A stretch of 64,000 bases of DNA from Stercorarius parasiticus (GCA_013396915.1 VWZL01005133.1:110730-174729); one strand, 5' to 3'; numbered from the stretch's first letter, positions 1 through 12,285 are shown. Translations and numbers: made by a program. The notes: generated by a model not told the origin, from the sequence alone.

Positions 1-505
1 CCTACGGGTACCGCCCAAACTGCGCCCCACTGACACCGGGATGGTCGGGGACGCATCGCATTGCCCCCCGAAACTGCTTCCCCCCTCCATTGCTCCTCAC
101 CATCCCTCCATCTCACCATCCCTCCATCCTTCTATCCCTCCACTCCTCCATCCCTCACTGACCGCGGCGGGACGGCCCCTGCGCGAGTGCCCGGGCCGCG
201 ACCGGAGCCCCCGGTCCCGCCGGAGCCGCACCGCTTCCTGCGGGACAGGGTCGGGGAAAGCCCGGCGCAGGCAGCAGATTGCCCCGGCGTGTCCCCCTTG
301 GCTTCCTCGGCATCCTCCCGTCCAGCCTCGGTCGCCCAAAGACGAGCGGGACAACATCGCGGGTGAATCTTGCTCCGCAAGACATCCGAGTGTCATTAAA
401 GTTCGTTACACCCGTCCCGATTTCCCGACCTCAGGCAGGACTTGCCAGGTGGAAGGGGAGTCCTGGGAAGAAATACCTTCAGGAGAGTTTAGGTTGGGTT
501 AAAGC
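1..505. promoter_or_regulatory. CpG-rich island edge, possible 5' flank of a gene to the left
   Basis: This stretch is rich in CG dinucleotides, most densely at about 165-290, and fades into AT-richer DNA after about 500. Several short ORFs overlap here in all frames, as expected in GC-rich DNA with few stop codons; none resembles a protein I know, and I see no convincing exon. In mammals the gene upstream of STEAP3 is C1QL2, transcribed away from it, so this could be the outer part of its promoter island. That identity is inferred from gene order only. The island itself is visible; its owner is not. Confidence 0.35.
104..166. repeat. Degenerate CCATCCCT-type simple repeat
   Basis: A pyrimidine-rich stretch in which CCATCCCT and CCTCCAT motifs recur with small variations. 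It is low-complexity DNA and accounts for the Pro/Ser/His-rich translations in this interval. Confidence 0.7.
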
Positions 506-3500
506 AGAGTTTTCTGTAGGTTTCCCCGCGTAATGATGGGTCCAAATCAAGCGGGTTTTCCCTCAATCGAGAAATTGTGATTAATCGCGTTTGACTTTCT
601 GAGTAAACGGTGGTAGTACAGCGGGAGCTCTCGCATCGTTAACTGCCTACAGGGATCTCCCCTCTGGAGAATAAATTGTGATTTTACCCATGCGTCTCAC
701 AGCGGTGAGTTAAGCACCCGTCCCGGAAAGAAAGGAGAGAGCGGTACAGTGATATTTCCTACGGGCAACGTTTCTGTACCCCCCGCTCCCTTAGTAGATA
801 AGAAGGGTGAATTTACAGCGGGTTCGCCAGGGCTGAAGGCGGTGTGTTTGGTCCTAAAAGAGGCAAAGCTGTAGGTCGCAGGCATCGAGCCGCTCAGACT
901 GATCCAGCGCTTGTTGAAGCCGATGGCCTGGAGCCATCGTATGCAAATGGTGACACACACACTTGTTCCAAAAACTGTAGAAACGCCCTAAAAGGACTTG
1001 GGACTCTTTTGTTAGCTTTCCTTGAAATCTAAGGAGAGGACATCAAGGCTTTCCCATCTGCAATGCATGTACTTCAGGACCAGATCTCATCTCAGTTACA
1101 CCCCTTTGTGCATCCAACATTTTTTTCCTGGAATTATTCAGGCTTTGCTCTCCTGCTGCTGAGGTCAGGATTCATCCCTTGCCCTTCAAGTCTCTCTGAT
1201 TATTCCCCCCCACCCCCATCTATATATTTGAAGCTGGAAGGGAAATTAATCTTGTAAATGAAAACCTTTCCCTGAGAATTGTATAGATAGTCATATTAGA
1301 GAAACCAGGTCTATTACTTAGCACAATGCAGCTAAATGTTTTAAGAGACAAGATTATGACAAAGGTATAAGTCCTTTTCCTCTCCTCTGAATTACCAGCC
1401 GTATCCCACAGTGTTATTATAAGCCCCACACTTGTATAAAGCCTTGTAAAATGGTTTCTAATAGTTGTCCCTGGTACAGCCCTAGTATAATTTTCCATAT
1501 ATTAACTGTGCTAAATACAAATAAATTCACAAACAAATTACACTGCTTTGCTGATCATCCCTACTTAAGCTTCTGTTAATTTCCCTTTTGTTCTGGCATT
1601 TCTCACTAGCTCGGCTCTCCCCCTGTACGTGAATCCTTGCTATTCCCCTAGAGCTCTGCAAGCCCCCCCTAACGTGGCTTTTTAATCTCCTGTTTTCCAA
1701 AGGCAGCAGCCACACTGTAGCTTCTCTAACCCTTTTCCGAATAATTAAGTTCCTGTATCATTTGGGCTCTGTTGCAACTTCCCTGTTTGCATTAGCTCAC
1801 TTTTATGAGGTGGCTGGTGCTGGGAACTATATTGCAAATGGAAGCTCACCAGCCCCTTCTGCAAAGCCAGAACAATTTTATGTGATGTGATCTGTTATTC
1901 CCACGGATCAACAAGGACAGGCGACAAAGAAGAAACATATTCTAACTTTCAGCGGGACAAAATTAGCACTGTTCTTAATAAGGACAGTTGAGCACTTGAA
2001 CAAGCAGGCAGAGAAGATTACAGACGTATCAGTAGTTAGGTTAGGTGTCAAATTCTAGCAATTTTGTTTGGAAATAATTTAATTACTCCTCTGCGATGCA
2101 GTGAATGGACCAATCACCTAGTTAATCCCTCCGTCAGATAGCTTTAAGGTAAACACAGTGTGACTTTAATGTGTAACTCCAGTAGGATCTGCGTTCCTGG
2201 AGACCTGCGGCTATGGGCTGGCTGATGTAATGCATCTTGTGCCCCAAGCAGTAGCACCGTGATGGATGAGGCAGCTGGTACCACCCACTGATCCTGCGCT
2301 AGTACGTATTTAGGAATATAGTCGCAAAAAGGTACATGGCAACACTCAGCTTACAATTTTGATACAGCCTGCTGTTAGGTGCTTGCTTTCTGTACACGGT
2401 GGGATGCACCACGGCCGTACAAGGAGCAGGAAATTACCAAACCAGCTAATCAGGCAATGTCTGAAGCACCACCTACCCTTCAAGGAAGTACCTTTCTTCA
2501 TTTGAGGTAACAACTACCAAAGCCCCTCTTAGAGTTAGGTACTTCACATCTTTCAAAAAGAGAGTCGGGGTCGTTCTCCATTGCAGGCTACTCAGGGCTG
2601 CCCAGAGAGAGAGGGAAAGGCACCCACGCAGCATCCCCGGTGAAACACAAAGGGTGTCCGGACCTCAGCATTAGATGGCATCCGAGCAGGAGCTTTGGGG
2701 ATCACTGTTGCTGGCCAAAGCAATAGATAAGCACCTACAAGCTTGTGTGGATCTAACTCAAAATTCCGGTTTCAGATGTGGTGTAAGGACTCAGGCACCT
2801 GATGGCTCAGGGAAGCGTTTTGACAGGTCAGGCGCAACTCCCAAATTTAGACAGTCAAGAATCCAGACACTTCACATTGAAGCTCCAAAATTCCAGGGGT
2901 ACATGAAATTCCATCTGTTGCCCCCTCCTTAATTTCTGCTTCAAGGAACAGCCACCCAGCTCGGGGTGCTAGTAACTATCAAAAGATGTTTCTGTTCCAT
3001 CAGATTCATCAGATCCGTCTGCTCCATCAGATCCATCTCCCGCAGGCATTTCCAGAGAGCATCTGCTGGATCTGGCCTCTCACTACTATCGCATGCACTT
3101 GCCACTACACACAAAGGAACAGTGAGGACACCAACCTGGGATGTTGGAGACCTGTTCCAGTCTTCCACCCTTTACCAGATTTGGAGCAGGTTTTTAAAAC
3201 TCTCTTTCCAGTCTTCCAGGAGAACAGTCTCTGCCTTCCAGCTGCAGGGTGTTGTGAGTTGGATTTTCTTCAGCTTGTTCTCCAGGATTTAGTCTGCTGT
3301 AAAAATAGCTAAATATTCAGAGGGGCAGAGGAAGGAAGAATAATTCCACAGGATGGTTAGAGCTCCCTCCCAGGAGACACAAAGAAAGCAAGCCAATGAC
3401 TGAAGGACCTCAGGGCTGAGCTTTCAAACCACGCCTGTCCCCAAGGCTGAGCCACCTTACGCAGCGTGGCTAGGGTCTGTCCGTCCAGGAGGCAAACACA

Positions 3501-4342
3501 GGGCACTCCTCGAGTTTGGCTGTTTTTTTTTTCACAGGGAGGTTGTCAGCAGAAAGAGAAGGAGGAGATCTGGGTTCAGCTCAGTTTGCTGCCTGAGAAA
3601 TCCCAACCTGTGTTCCCTGGGAGGCTGCCACGATCCTCCTGGGTGCAAGCTACTCAGGGGAGTCGGGGAGAGCAGGGAGGAGAGGACCGCACGCCCTTAT
3701 GTTGAATCTGCTCCTCTTTGCATAAAAAGAATTAAAGATTCATTGAGCTGGGAGGAGAGGAAGACCAAAGGTGAGTACAATTTTTAGTTTAGTGGTGAGG
3801 GCACCAACCCAATCCGGAGTTTCACTCTTCCTTCAAGAGCTGTTTGTGAATTCCAGCCAGGAAGATGAGGTACAAGTGCAATGAGAAAGAGAGTGGGTGG
3901 CTCTGACATGCACAATTCCCCTTCCTGAAGGATCATCCCAACTTCTGACCTAAAGACTCTTCTGCACTGGCTCGCTCAGAAGGCTGGCTTCCCTCCCCCA
4001 CCCCCTTCCCAGCTACACATCATCAGCGCAAATTTAGTTCATGAACTGAATGTGGTTTTCTTCACAGCCAACGAGAGCTGGACCATCACCTGACCAAATC
4101 CGCAACGCTGGTAGGACCCAGCAGGACTCAGACCCACTGAGGTAGTGGGGTTTCTGGGCACATGTGCAAGTTGACCATTGTACATTTGAGGTTCTTGGAG
4201 ACCGAAGGTAGGTATCTTCCCAGTTAGGTGCTTTTAGGGTTGGACAGGAGCTGAGGGAATATTTTTGCTTCAAATTTAGGTGCTTAAATTCTGCTCTAAT
4301 TCCTTCTGTCATTTTCTTTTTGGATTTGATCCTTAACTTAGA
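506..4342. other. Intergenic DNA, no gene recognised
   Basis: Mixed, moderately AT-rich sequence. No ORF over about 110 codons occurs, none matches a family I recognise, and no splice-flanked exon stands out. The only local structure I note is the short repeat at 2988-3036. Confidence 0.6.
2988..3036. repeat. Short CCATCAGAT-type tandem repeat
   Basis: The motif CATCAGAT recurs three times with variable spacers (TCCATCAGATTCATCAGATC and, downstream, CCATCAGATCCATC). It is a small degenerate minisatellite with no sign of function. Confidence 0.6.
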
Positions 4343-4480
4343 CATGTAAGAAAAGCCATGCCAGCTCAGACCTCTTATTTAGCAAAAGTGTCATGATCAA
4401 AGTAAGTCTATGGTGATACTTCCCTGGTATTTTCTCTCAACCTCCAGCAATCCATGGCTTAAGGACTTCCCGAACCACAG
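4343..4480. mobile_element. Possible very old LINE-derived relic
   Basis: The segment begins with a 'TAAGAAAAGCCATGCCAGCTC' type phrase and later has a 'GGTATTTTC...AGCAATCCATGGCTTAAGGAC' pattern. It loosely follows a widespread amniote interspersed repeat with 'AAGAACTGCCATGCTGGGTC'. Divergence is high and the match is from memory, so unrelated unique DNA remains possible. Confidence 0.25.
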
Positions 4481-7400
4481 TAAAATACTTCTAAGAAGCT
4501 GAAATCAAGATTGGTGTGAGTAAAGGCACAGACCTTGTGTCAGTACCCTCACCCATTGCAGTGAGTAGCTTTGTTTTGCTATCTTTTGTCATGACTGATG
4601 GAAGTTATGGATAACTTTGCCCTCTGATCCTCTGAAGTGCTTCATTCATCGCCTTTCTCACATCACGAGACTCACAGATATTTCTCATTGCCGAAATTAA
4701 TTATCTGGAACTCCGTGTATTCAATAGCTAGTAAACCATAATATATATAGTCCTTGCACTAAAATGTTCACATTTCTTGCTGAAAGCAAATTTGAATCTG
4801 TTAATGTTCAGAATGCATATAATATTATTTCCATTCACAAAATATAAAAGATAATGATACTGATTATTTTTGCTTAACGGAGGGAAAAGTTTAGAAATGG
4901 TTAGGCTTGTTCTATTAACTGACGTCATTCCCCACAACGTGCGCTTCTTTTTGACCTAAGCTGGGATTTCCACCTTTGTGTCTTAACAGCACGCTGAATT
5001 TACTTCCACTTGATGGACCCAGTGTCTACGTGCGGTTCTGCAAAGCAGAAAAAAACATTTTATTACACAAAACAAGGACAGGAGCTGTCTCTTGCCCTAC
5101 TGCCTGTAAGGCAGAGTTGCGATAGCCCACAGAACGCTGTGCTGCTGTAGCAATACGTAAAATTTGGTCCCTATGGCCAGAATCAGGCCCCCTGTACTGA
5201 CATGGTATTTCCTACAGATCCTGCACAAGGAGAAGTTTGCAAGTCCAAGCCAGCACAACTGTATGTATTGATCACTGTGAACTGCTGCTCTTTGCACTTT
5301 ACCATGCCCTCTTGCCGTATGTGGAAGACAAAGTCTGCTGGCTCTCTCTTTGCAAGGGGGTGATTTCGGCAAATACGTTTAGCTGTTTATGAGAGAGCAG
5401 TTCACAAACACCAGCCCTGCCTTCAGGGCGCTGCTTGGAGAAATACCAAAAGGCATGGAGAGGGTCAGCGAAAGCCAAACGCCTTCGCATCCCCCAAACA
5501 GATGCTGTTCACCAAACTCAGGAGAACTCAACCTATATTTTCTGGAAAAGATCAATGAGAGCGGCTGATCCTTGCTTCCCACTTTTGACACAGTGGGACA
5601 TTTGCCCTTGTCTTCTCTCAGAGCAGAGTCACACCCTGAAGTTAATTCATCGAACTTTAGATGAACTGTGTGGGAACAGAGAAACCTCACGCAATGACTG
5701 AAACTGGTGCTGAAGATGCCTGCTCCAAGCGTAGATGGCTGCTCAGGTCCCCAAGAAACCTTTAGGAACCGTAAGGGAACAGCAGCTGATACCTGGCCCC
5801 AGCGTGATGGAGGGAATATTACAGGAGCTCCAGGCTCTTTGGGAGCTCCTCATTCCCAGAGCAGGTCTTCAGCTGGACCTAAAGTAGGTTTAGAGACAAA
5901 CAAAACTGTCCTTAATAAAAGGCAGGATCTGAGCAACATCACCTATCAAACAATCAGGTTTGAATGACATCTTGCTTAAAACTAGTAAATTAAAATGAAG
6001 CAAGAAGCCAAGTTCACTTGCCCTTAACCAGCTGAAGGCTGGAATTTGGGTCACAGCGGGAGCAAATTCAACTCTCCTTTCTTAATTCTGCGCTTCTCAG
6101 TATGTGTTTACAAACCGCTTGAGGAGAAACAGGTTGGCCCTAGATTTGTCTTGTTCAATTTGTCTCCTTAGATAACTAATGCTTTTCCAGTCTGACTGCT
6201 GGAATAGCTCTGCAATATCTATACAACCAAGCATCTGGTTTTTTTTAATTGAGCTTCTGTACAAAATACAAATAATGAAAGAATAATTAAGCACATTTGT
6301 GGTAACCATAAGAGTAACACGAATTTGGAGGTCTGAATTCAGGTGCCTTCTGCATACAACACGTGTGCACTTGGCCAAGCTGCTCAGCAGCAATGTGCGT
6401 GTGTGTATAAAACCAAACCCCTGGCAGGATCTCCAGCTGAAAATCACCCATCTCCCTCAGAAATGCCCGGCAGGACTCAACTCTCCGTGACTTGAGAAGA
6501 GGGAACGGGGAGGCCGGAAGGTCAGAGCGCTAAAATCAGTCCATTTATGCAGATCCCTTGTCTTAATTTAGCAAAATTTCCACACCCAGCCATGAGTCTG
6601 ATTCCTTCTATTCTGTCAAGGGAAAAATTGCTGCAGGGAGTTGATGCACATGGGCAGCTGGTTTCACCAGGATGAAGGCACACATTAAAAATACTTTTGA
6701 AGTGCATTTGGGCTTCCCTCTGGGAGTTTACTCAACCTGCAGTCAGGTACCAAAGAGAATTTTTCCCCTGAAGGCAAAGACAAGAATAAAATTAGTAAGA
6801 AGTGATAGCCAACCCCACAGGTGGGACAGATGGCGTGGAATGGACATCTGTTGGAATAACATTCAGTTACCACGATAAACTTTTACCCCAGAACTAAATG
6901 TGTTCCTCTGTTAATCATGTAGCATGAACAGGAAGATGTGAGGACTGGGGATCCCAAGCTAAGGATGTCAGGAATTGGCTTTACACCTCTGTCAGGTGTA
7001 GGAAAACACACAGCGAGCAGGGTGTAAGAGCCGGAGGAAGGCATATGGACGAGGTGGGGCAGATGGTCCGGCTCCGTGATGCTTTGCCGTGGTTTACCAG
7101 TGCCCAGTGGAGAGGAGTCGTTCCGTTGAGCAGAGGCAGCTGTAAGGTCTGTGCAGAGACAAGGTGCTTTGTTACGTTCAGACAAATAGCCCCAGATGGA
7201 GAGTTTTGACTGCCACTTCTGGAGTGAGGGTAATTTGGGGTGTTACTGGAGAGGAGGCAGAGAGCTGGATAAAAAGGTCAAGGAGAATCAGTCCTGGCGC
7301 GGTGGTATGGATCAGCCGGACAAGGTCACGTACCTTTGGCATACTCGGGGAATTAATAACCAGACTAACTGTGACAATTGTTTTTGAAAAAGCCTGGTTA

Positions 7401-7689
7401 AGCTGGGAGAAAGAGTAACTGTGAGAGAAAAACACGGATTTCTGTAAAAATGAAGCTTTAAATAAGGACCAAACGAAAGTAGGCAAGATGGCTTGGTGAG
7501 ATTAAAAAGAAATGTGTTTGATTAGAACATGGTGAAATTGTCCCAAAATATGTAGCCATCTATGATGAATCTTGAACATAAACTCAAATTAAAAGCATGA
7601 CAATGGGCTTTATTTAGAAACATCCTGACCTTTCTCGTATGACTCTTGTCCTGCCTTCTCGTTACTTGTCATTCTCAGTCACTGTATCT
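4481..7689. other. Intergenic DNA, no gene recognised
   Basis: AT-rich sequence with only short chance ORFs (the longest is 116 codons, minus strand 6097-6447, not resembling a known protein). I see no RNA gene, no clear repeat and no CpG cluster. Conserved enhancers could be present but cannot be recognised from one species. Confidence 0.6.
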
Positions 7690-7815
7690 TGCTTAAATGA
7701 AAAGTGTAAGCTCTCCAGGGCATAGGACTGCATCTCTTTTTTTTTTCATCCGCTCTGTACAACAATGCATACAGCAGGGAGACTCTTAAAGCTGTTAAAT
7801 AAAACAGAAATAACG
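7690..7815 (+). mobile_element. Old LINE 3'-end relic (L2/CR1-like)
   Basis: The sequence has the layout of an old LINE tail: 'GTGTAAGCTCTCCAGGGCA' followed by an 'AGGACTG...CATCTC' block, then a short low-complexity T run, a 'GTACA...' block and finally 'GTTAAATAAAACA'. Ancient amniote L2/CR1-type 3' UTRs have 'TGTAAGCTC...GGGCAGGGACTG...AATAAA' in this order. The copy is strongly diverged and the subfamily cannot be assigned. Confidence 0.4.
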
Positions 7816-7989
7816 CATCTGATCTCCAATTTTGCAACTTTCCTGAATTTGTTTGCAATAATAATTAAAAAAAAAAAAGGCTAGTGTGGGTATTAGTAAG
7901 AAGTTATTTGCTCACAAAAGTAAAAGTTAGGCTAAATAATAACCACAGAAAAGCAGTGCCCTCCTTGGTAACGATGTGCATTAAATCAC

Positions 7990-8158
7990 AGAACGGTTCC
8001 TGGGGGAGAGCAGTGGAAGCCCATTGCCTGGGATTTTGAGAGCGAGGTTGGGCAAAGCCAGAGACCGCACTGCAGGGCTCGGTGCCCCGCTGGCAGGAAG
8101 ACGGATGAGAAGCCCTAACAGTCTTCTCTACTTTGTTCTTCTATGATCCTTATAAGAG
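7990..8158 (+). mobile_element. Diverged CR1-type 3' fragment
   Basis: The phrases 'GGGGGAGAGCAGTGGAAGCC', 'GGATTTTGAGAGC' and 'CTAACAGTCTTCTCTACTTT', ending in 'TTCTTCTATGATCC', match in order the 3' part of CR1-family LINEs. These run from a GTGGAAGCC block, through a TTTGA..AC.GG.TGG block, to a terminal TTCTATGATTCT-like repeat. It is 5'-truncated and old, and the orientation is clear from the terminal ATTCTATG-like tail. Confidence 0.5.
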
Positions 8159-8929
8159 AGATTGATGCTGACAGCATCCAGGTGGTGCGTCCATGACTCA
8201 GCTGTCACGTCACTGCTTACGGCTTAAAGCCAGTGAGTCAAGGAATGAAAAACAGGTGGGAGGAGGAGGAGAGCCCTCCCGAAGTGCTCACCTCCAGCCA
8301 TCTCTTGCTAAGTGAGTGGGGCCAATTGCAGACCACAGGGACACAGAAGAAGGAGAGGCAATGACAGAAGGAACGGCTGGTCACCTTCGTCCAAGGGCAG
8401 CAGGGTTGCAAGCCATTCTCCACGCCTTACACTGTGTGGAAGAAAAGCCTGGTGTGAGTTAATGGACTTCTGCGAGCCAGAAGTGTCCACACTATGTGGT
8501 AGGTCTGAGGCCCGCTGACTCTTGTAACTATGCTCCGTAGGCAAAGCTGTAGATGAAGTAAATATTAAATCCATTAGTTTAGTTCATGCCAGACGGAAAT
8601 ACTAACATCACAGATGTCTGGCCGCATATTTTAATCAATACAAAGTTTACGATGAGGGATCTGATTTCAAGTGACACTAAATCCTGTTCTGAGAATGAGT
8701 CCTCAATGTGCTAGGAATGGGTCCTCAATGTGCTAGTGACTGTGACAACGGACACCATTTCTCTGAAAAGCCAAGTCCTAGAAGACAGAAATGAGACTGC
8801 TTGGAGGCAGAATCCTAGGTTCGGGTGGCTTCTGAGACACTGCAGCCTGTCTGGGAAGGTTCACAAAAGCAATCTGCCACACCTGCGATCTAAACTTGAA
8901 TCTAATTTTTTTGCCACTGCCTTGATTGC
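8159..8929. other. Intergenic DNA
   Basis: No gene or known repeat is recognised here apart from a 22-bp tandem duplication at 8693-8736. Confidence 0.55.
8693..8736. repeat. 22-bp unit in two tandem copies
   Basis: Copies at 8693-8714 and 8715-8736 differ at one base (GAATGAGTCC versus GAATGGGTCC, both continuing TCAATGTGCTAG). This looks like a recent replication-slippage duplication. Confidence 0.9.
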
Positions 8930-10045
8930 AAGGTCAGCCTCGTGTAATTCACAGTAGCAGAAGGTCAATGGCGTCTCTAGAAGGTGGGTACTCCACTTCT
9001 GTCTCTGCCTTTGGGCACGATCAATGTCTAACACATGGAAATCTCTCCAGGGGTGGAAAATTCATAACCTCCCCAACATACCTGTTGCAATGCTTCATAA
9101 TCTCTACCCTTCACAAAAACATTTCCCAGGACCTGATCTTAATTTCTCTGCTGCAGTTAAAGCCTCTCATTCCTTGTCTCATCCATCACGCACAGACAGA
9201 GCAGGTGATTCCATCCCTTTTGGTGGTAGCCTTTCCCACACTTGGCAATGGCTACCTTGCTTCCCTGGTCAGTCTGTCCTTCAGAACCTCAGTCCATTCC
9301 ACATTTCTTCATCATTTTCTTTTTCTAGAGCTCTGGTCATTCCCACTGCTCCCCCTGGACTTTCTCCCATGGTCCACATGTTTTTTGGTGTGCCTCAAGT
9401 GCTCAAGACTGGAGGCAGGAGTATTTGGCCAAATCTTTCAATTCATCTATTTCATAACAGAACAACATTGTTGACTCGTATCCAGCTTGTGATCCCCGTC
9501 AGCCACAAGTCCTCTTCCAAAGAGCACTCCGTGCCCTGTACATCCCTGAATGCATCACCTCCCCGTTGTCCCTGCTGAATGACATTCTGGTCCCCTTCCC
9601 ATAAGATCTTTGATTTGCCACTATTGTTTGGACTTCTTAGCCTTTCCTTCAGCTTGCCAGCTGTCACCATCTGCTTGTAAGATTAATAAGTGTTCCCTAC
9701 CCCATCGTTGGTGTCTTTACTAGAACCCTAGAAACTCCCATCTTTCCTTTTGGCAATGACCAGCCGATACCTTCTCTGTTCAGCTCAGTTTTGTAGCCAT
9801 TCTACAATGTTTTGCATGTTCCTGCAATGTTAGGAATAATCTTCCCTAGTTCCCTCATCAGAATATCACGTGTGGCAGTGTTAAAAGCTTTTTTAAAGTT
9901 GAGATATGTGGTACCTACTGCTTTGCTACACACACAAAGAAGAAAATTATATTGGTGTGGCACAACCAGTTCTTGCCAAAAAGAAAAGTGTGCTGGCTAT
10001 TATTTATCCATTTATTATATGAGTATTGCGTGTTTTGGTAGCTCC
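8930..10045 (-). mobile_element. CR1/L3-type LINE relic, reverse transcriptase and 3' region, about 1.1 kb
   Basis: Reading from the minus strand, several blocks of a CR1-like non-LTR retrotransposon appear in the right order. At 9835-9925 the minus strand translates as TTYLNFKKAFNTAT, which corresponds to the reverse-transcriptase motif A core (YLDFSKAFDT), with the first catalytic Asp changed to Asn. Antisense landmarks follow to the left: TTGACTCGTATCCAGCTTGT near 9472 and GGACTTTCTCCCATGGTCCA near 9358. The last is a CTGTTGCAATGCTTC block near 9083, typical of the element's 3' part. Indels and stops show it is long dead. It explains the plus-strand pseudo-ORFs of about 180 codons at 8926-9578, which are not genes. 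Confidence 0.65.
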
Positions 10046-11194
10046 AGGAAGCTTGTCATGCATTGGCACCCTCTTGCGCAAAGTGCTATCAAACTCGGAA
10101 CCAAAAGATGAATCCTGTACCAAGACATTTACAATCTAATTAATTTTAAATGTTTTCCCCAAAAGAAAATGCCACCTCCCTCCTCATTAGACTTTACATT
10201 GAAACATCTAGGAAAAGGAGAGTATTCATACTGCCAGCCTGTTTTATCACAAAACGAGACGCCCGCTTCTTTCTGAGGAGTCCCAAACAAGTAGTTATTA
10301 CTGGCATCGTCAAGAGCCATATCAAGTCTTGATTTTAACTGCATTAAGCCTTGCTTAAGGCTAAAAGACATCATCTGTCTGCATCCCCCTCACTGTCTGC
10401 TCACTCACTGTCTGCTCCACCTAGGATGCAAGTCAGGCGGTTCTTCGGTTTTCAAACCTGACTGCTTCCAGTATGAGTGACACATCTTATGGTGACACAA
10501 CTGCCGCAGGGTCTGCAGGAATTGTCTGAAAGCCAAGAGCTCTGTCCAAGGGAAGGAAAAATGGCAAGGATATAGTTATGTGAAGTGAATGAGTAAAAGG
10601 CATCAACTCCAAGGCTGCAAGGCACAGTAACTGAAAACGTGGCATTTTGCACTGTCCCCGCTGTGCAAAGTAAACCAATTTTAAAAAGTGCTAAATCATG
10701 GCACTGGTTGTGGCGAGCAGTGAAACTTGATCTTATTTTATGGAGTTTTGATCTTCACAGACACAAGGAAGACTGTTGTCAAGCTAAAGTATGCCAGCCA
10801 GACAGTCTCTGGCTGTATGTTTGCAGATCACCTGTGACAGCAAAACGTGGGCTCTGCTGTTGCTTCTGGAACCAAAGAGTTAGTAACAACTAATGTTGTT
10901 TATACGTGCAAAGAATTTGGAATTGATTATGGTTTTGTGCTCTATTTAAGTGTACTTGTAATTACCTTTGATTAGGATAAAGAGGATCATTTTCATTTAC
11001 CAATTCTCAGGATATTCAGAACATCTGGAAACTAAAGCAATTCTTTGCACACCAGGTTATTAGTGTAAATTTCAACATTTCCACAGAAAATGCTCCGTGA
11101 GTGGGGAACAGCTGAGGCATCTGGCGTGATGTGGATGACCTGGGATCTTGGTGCCACGGAAAAGGCTGGACATGCAAACCTTTCCCTACAGTAG
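10046..11194. other. Intergenic DNA
   Basis: AT-rich sequence with short chance ORFs only. A short direct repeat (CACTGTCTGCTC, twice) lies near 10390-10422. No gene is recognised. Confidence 0.55.
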
Positions 11195-11502
11195 ATGGAC
11201 AAGGACCCTGTCTGCAAGGGCATATAGCAATAGGATGAGGGGCAATGGCTTTAAACTAGAGCAGGGTAGGTTTAGATTAGACATTAGGAAGAAATTCTTT
11301 ACAATGAGGGTGGTGAGACACTGGCACAGGTTGCCCAGAGAGGTGGCGGAGGCCCCATCCCTGGAGACATTCAAGGCCAGGCTGGATGAGGCTCTGAGCA
11401 ACCTGGTCTAGTTGAAGATGTCCCTGCTTACTGCAGGAGCGTTGGACTAGATGACCTTTAAAGGTCCTTTCCAACCCAACAGATTCTATGATTCTACGAC
11501 AC
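11195..11502 (+). mobile_element. CR1 LINE, 5'-truncated 3' end
   Basis: This is a classic avian CR1 3' end. It starts with the 'AGCAATAGGATGAGGGGCAA' block. The end of the CR1 ORF2 follows, translating as [14 protein letters not shown], then [20 protein letters not shown] and [11 protein letters not shown] with a stop. The 3' UTR comes next with 'GGACTAGATGACCTTTAAAG' and the terminal 'GATTCTATGATTCTACG' repeat. The 87-codon ORF at 11148-11411 is therefore the C-terminal end of a retrotransposon protein, not a host gene. All but the last 300 bp of the element is missing, as is usual for CR1. Confidence 0.92.
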
Positions 11503-12060
11503 GATCTGTTGCTCAACCACAGATGTTTGCACAGCTTCTAGGTGTTTGGAGGCCAGTGTGCCAAAAAGTCCAAATTGGAAATACTTGTTTTACCCATCCA
11601 TCTTACCTTCTCCCACACAGCAGCTTTCTGAGACGAAGTGCTCATGACCCTACCTTCAGCCCTGGCTGGTACCAGCAGGGAATGGCGGTCTGCTCTGGCT
11701 CGGCGTAGCAGGTGCCCATGCAATACAGCTCGCTCTCCATCCGCCTCACAGCTCCATTAAATCATGCTTTAAAGGCTGCCGTTCAGGGCCCTCTGCTCAT
11801 TTTGGTGGGGACTTTGCTGAGGTGGACCCCAGCCTGCCTGAAGATGGAGCTCACTGATTTAGCAGCTGGCAAAACCCAGCTCCAGAGAAGAGGCGGAGGT
11901 CATCAGCCCAGAAACTGGCCAGCATGGGTGGCCCCACCGTGACTTGCTCAACTTTCCTGTCACATCCATGGCTCTAACACCTCTCTTCTAGCCAGACCTT
12001 CCTGGCACATGAAGCACGCACTTCCATAAATAACATTAAAACTATTCTACTTCTCTGTCG
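11503..12060. other. Intergenic DNA
   Basis: No recognisable gene or repeat lies between the CR1 copy and the purine-rich microsatellite. Confidence 0.5.
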
Positions 12061-12285
12061 GACAGGGAAGGGAAGGGAAGGGAAGGGAAGAGNNNNNNNN
12101 NNNNNNNNNNNNNNNNNNNNNNNNNNNNNNNNNNNNNNNNNNNNNNNNNNNNNNNNNNNNNNNNNNNNNNNNNNNNNNNNNNNNNNNNNNNNNNNNNNNN
12201 NNNNNNNNNNNNNNNNNNNNNNNNNNNNNNNNNNNNNNNNNNNNNNNNNNNNNNNNNNNNNNNNNAGAGGAGAGGAGAGGAAAAG
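12061..12285. repeat. Purine-rich pentamer microsatellite around a 173-base assembly gap
   Basis: Perfect GGGAA pentamers lead into a run of N at 12093-12265, and AGAGG-type pentamers come out of it. The motif changes across the gap, so the unread stretch contains a transition between two related purine pentamer arrays, or a compound array. The gap length in the assembly may be an estimate. Confidence 0.9.

Noticed and set aside
8926..9578. Two overlapping plus-strand ORFs of 182 and 184 codons
   Set aside because: They are antisense translations of a decayed CR1/L3-type LINE. The first one starts with TTG rather than ATG.
11148..11411. 87-codon ORF with a sensible-looking protein end
   Set aside because: It is the C-terminal end of the CR1 retrotransposon protein followed by the CR1 3' UTR.
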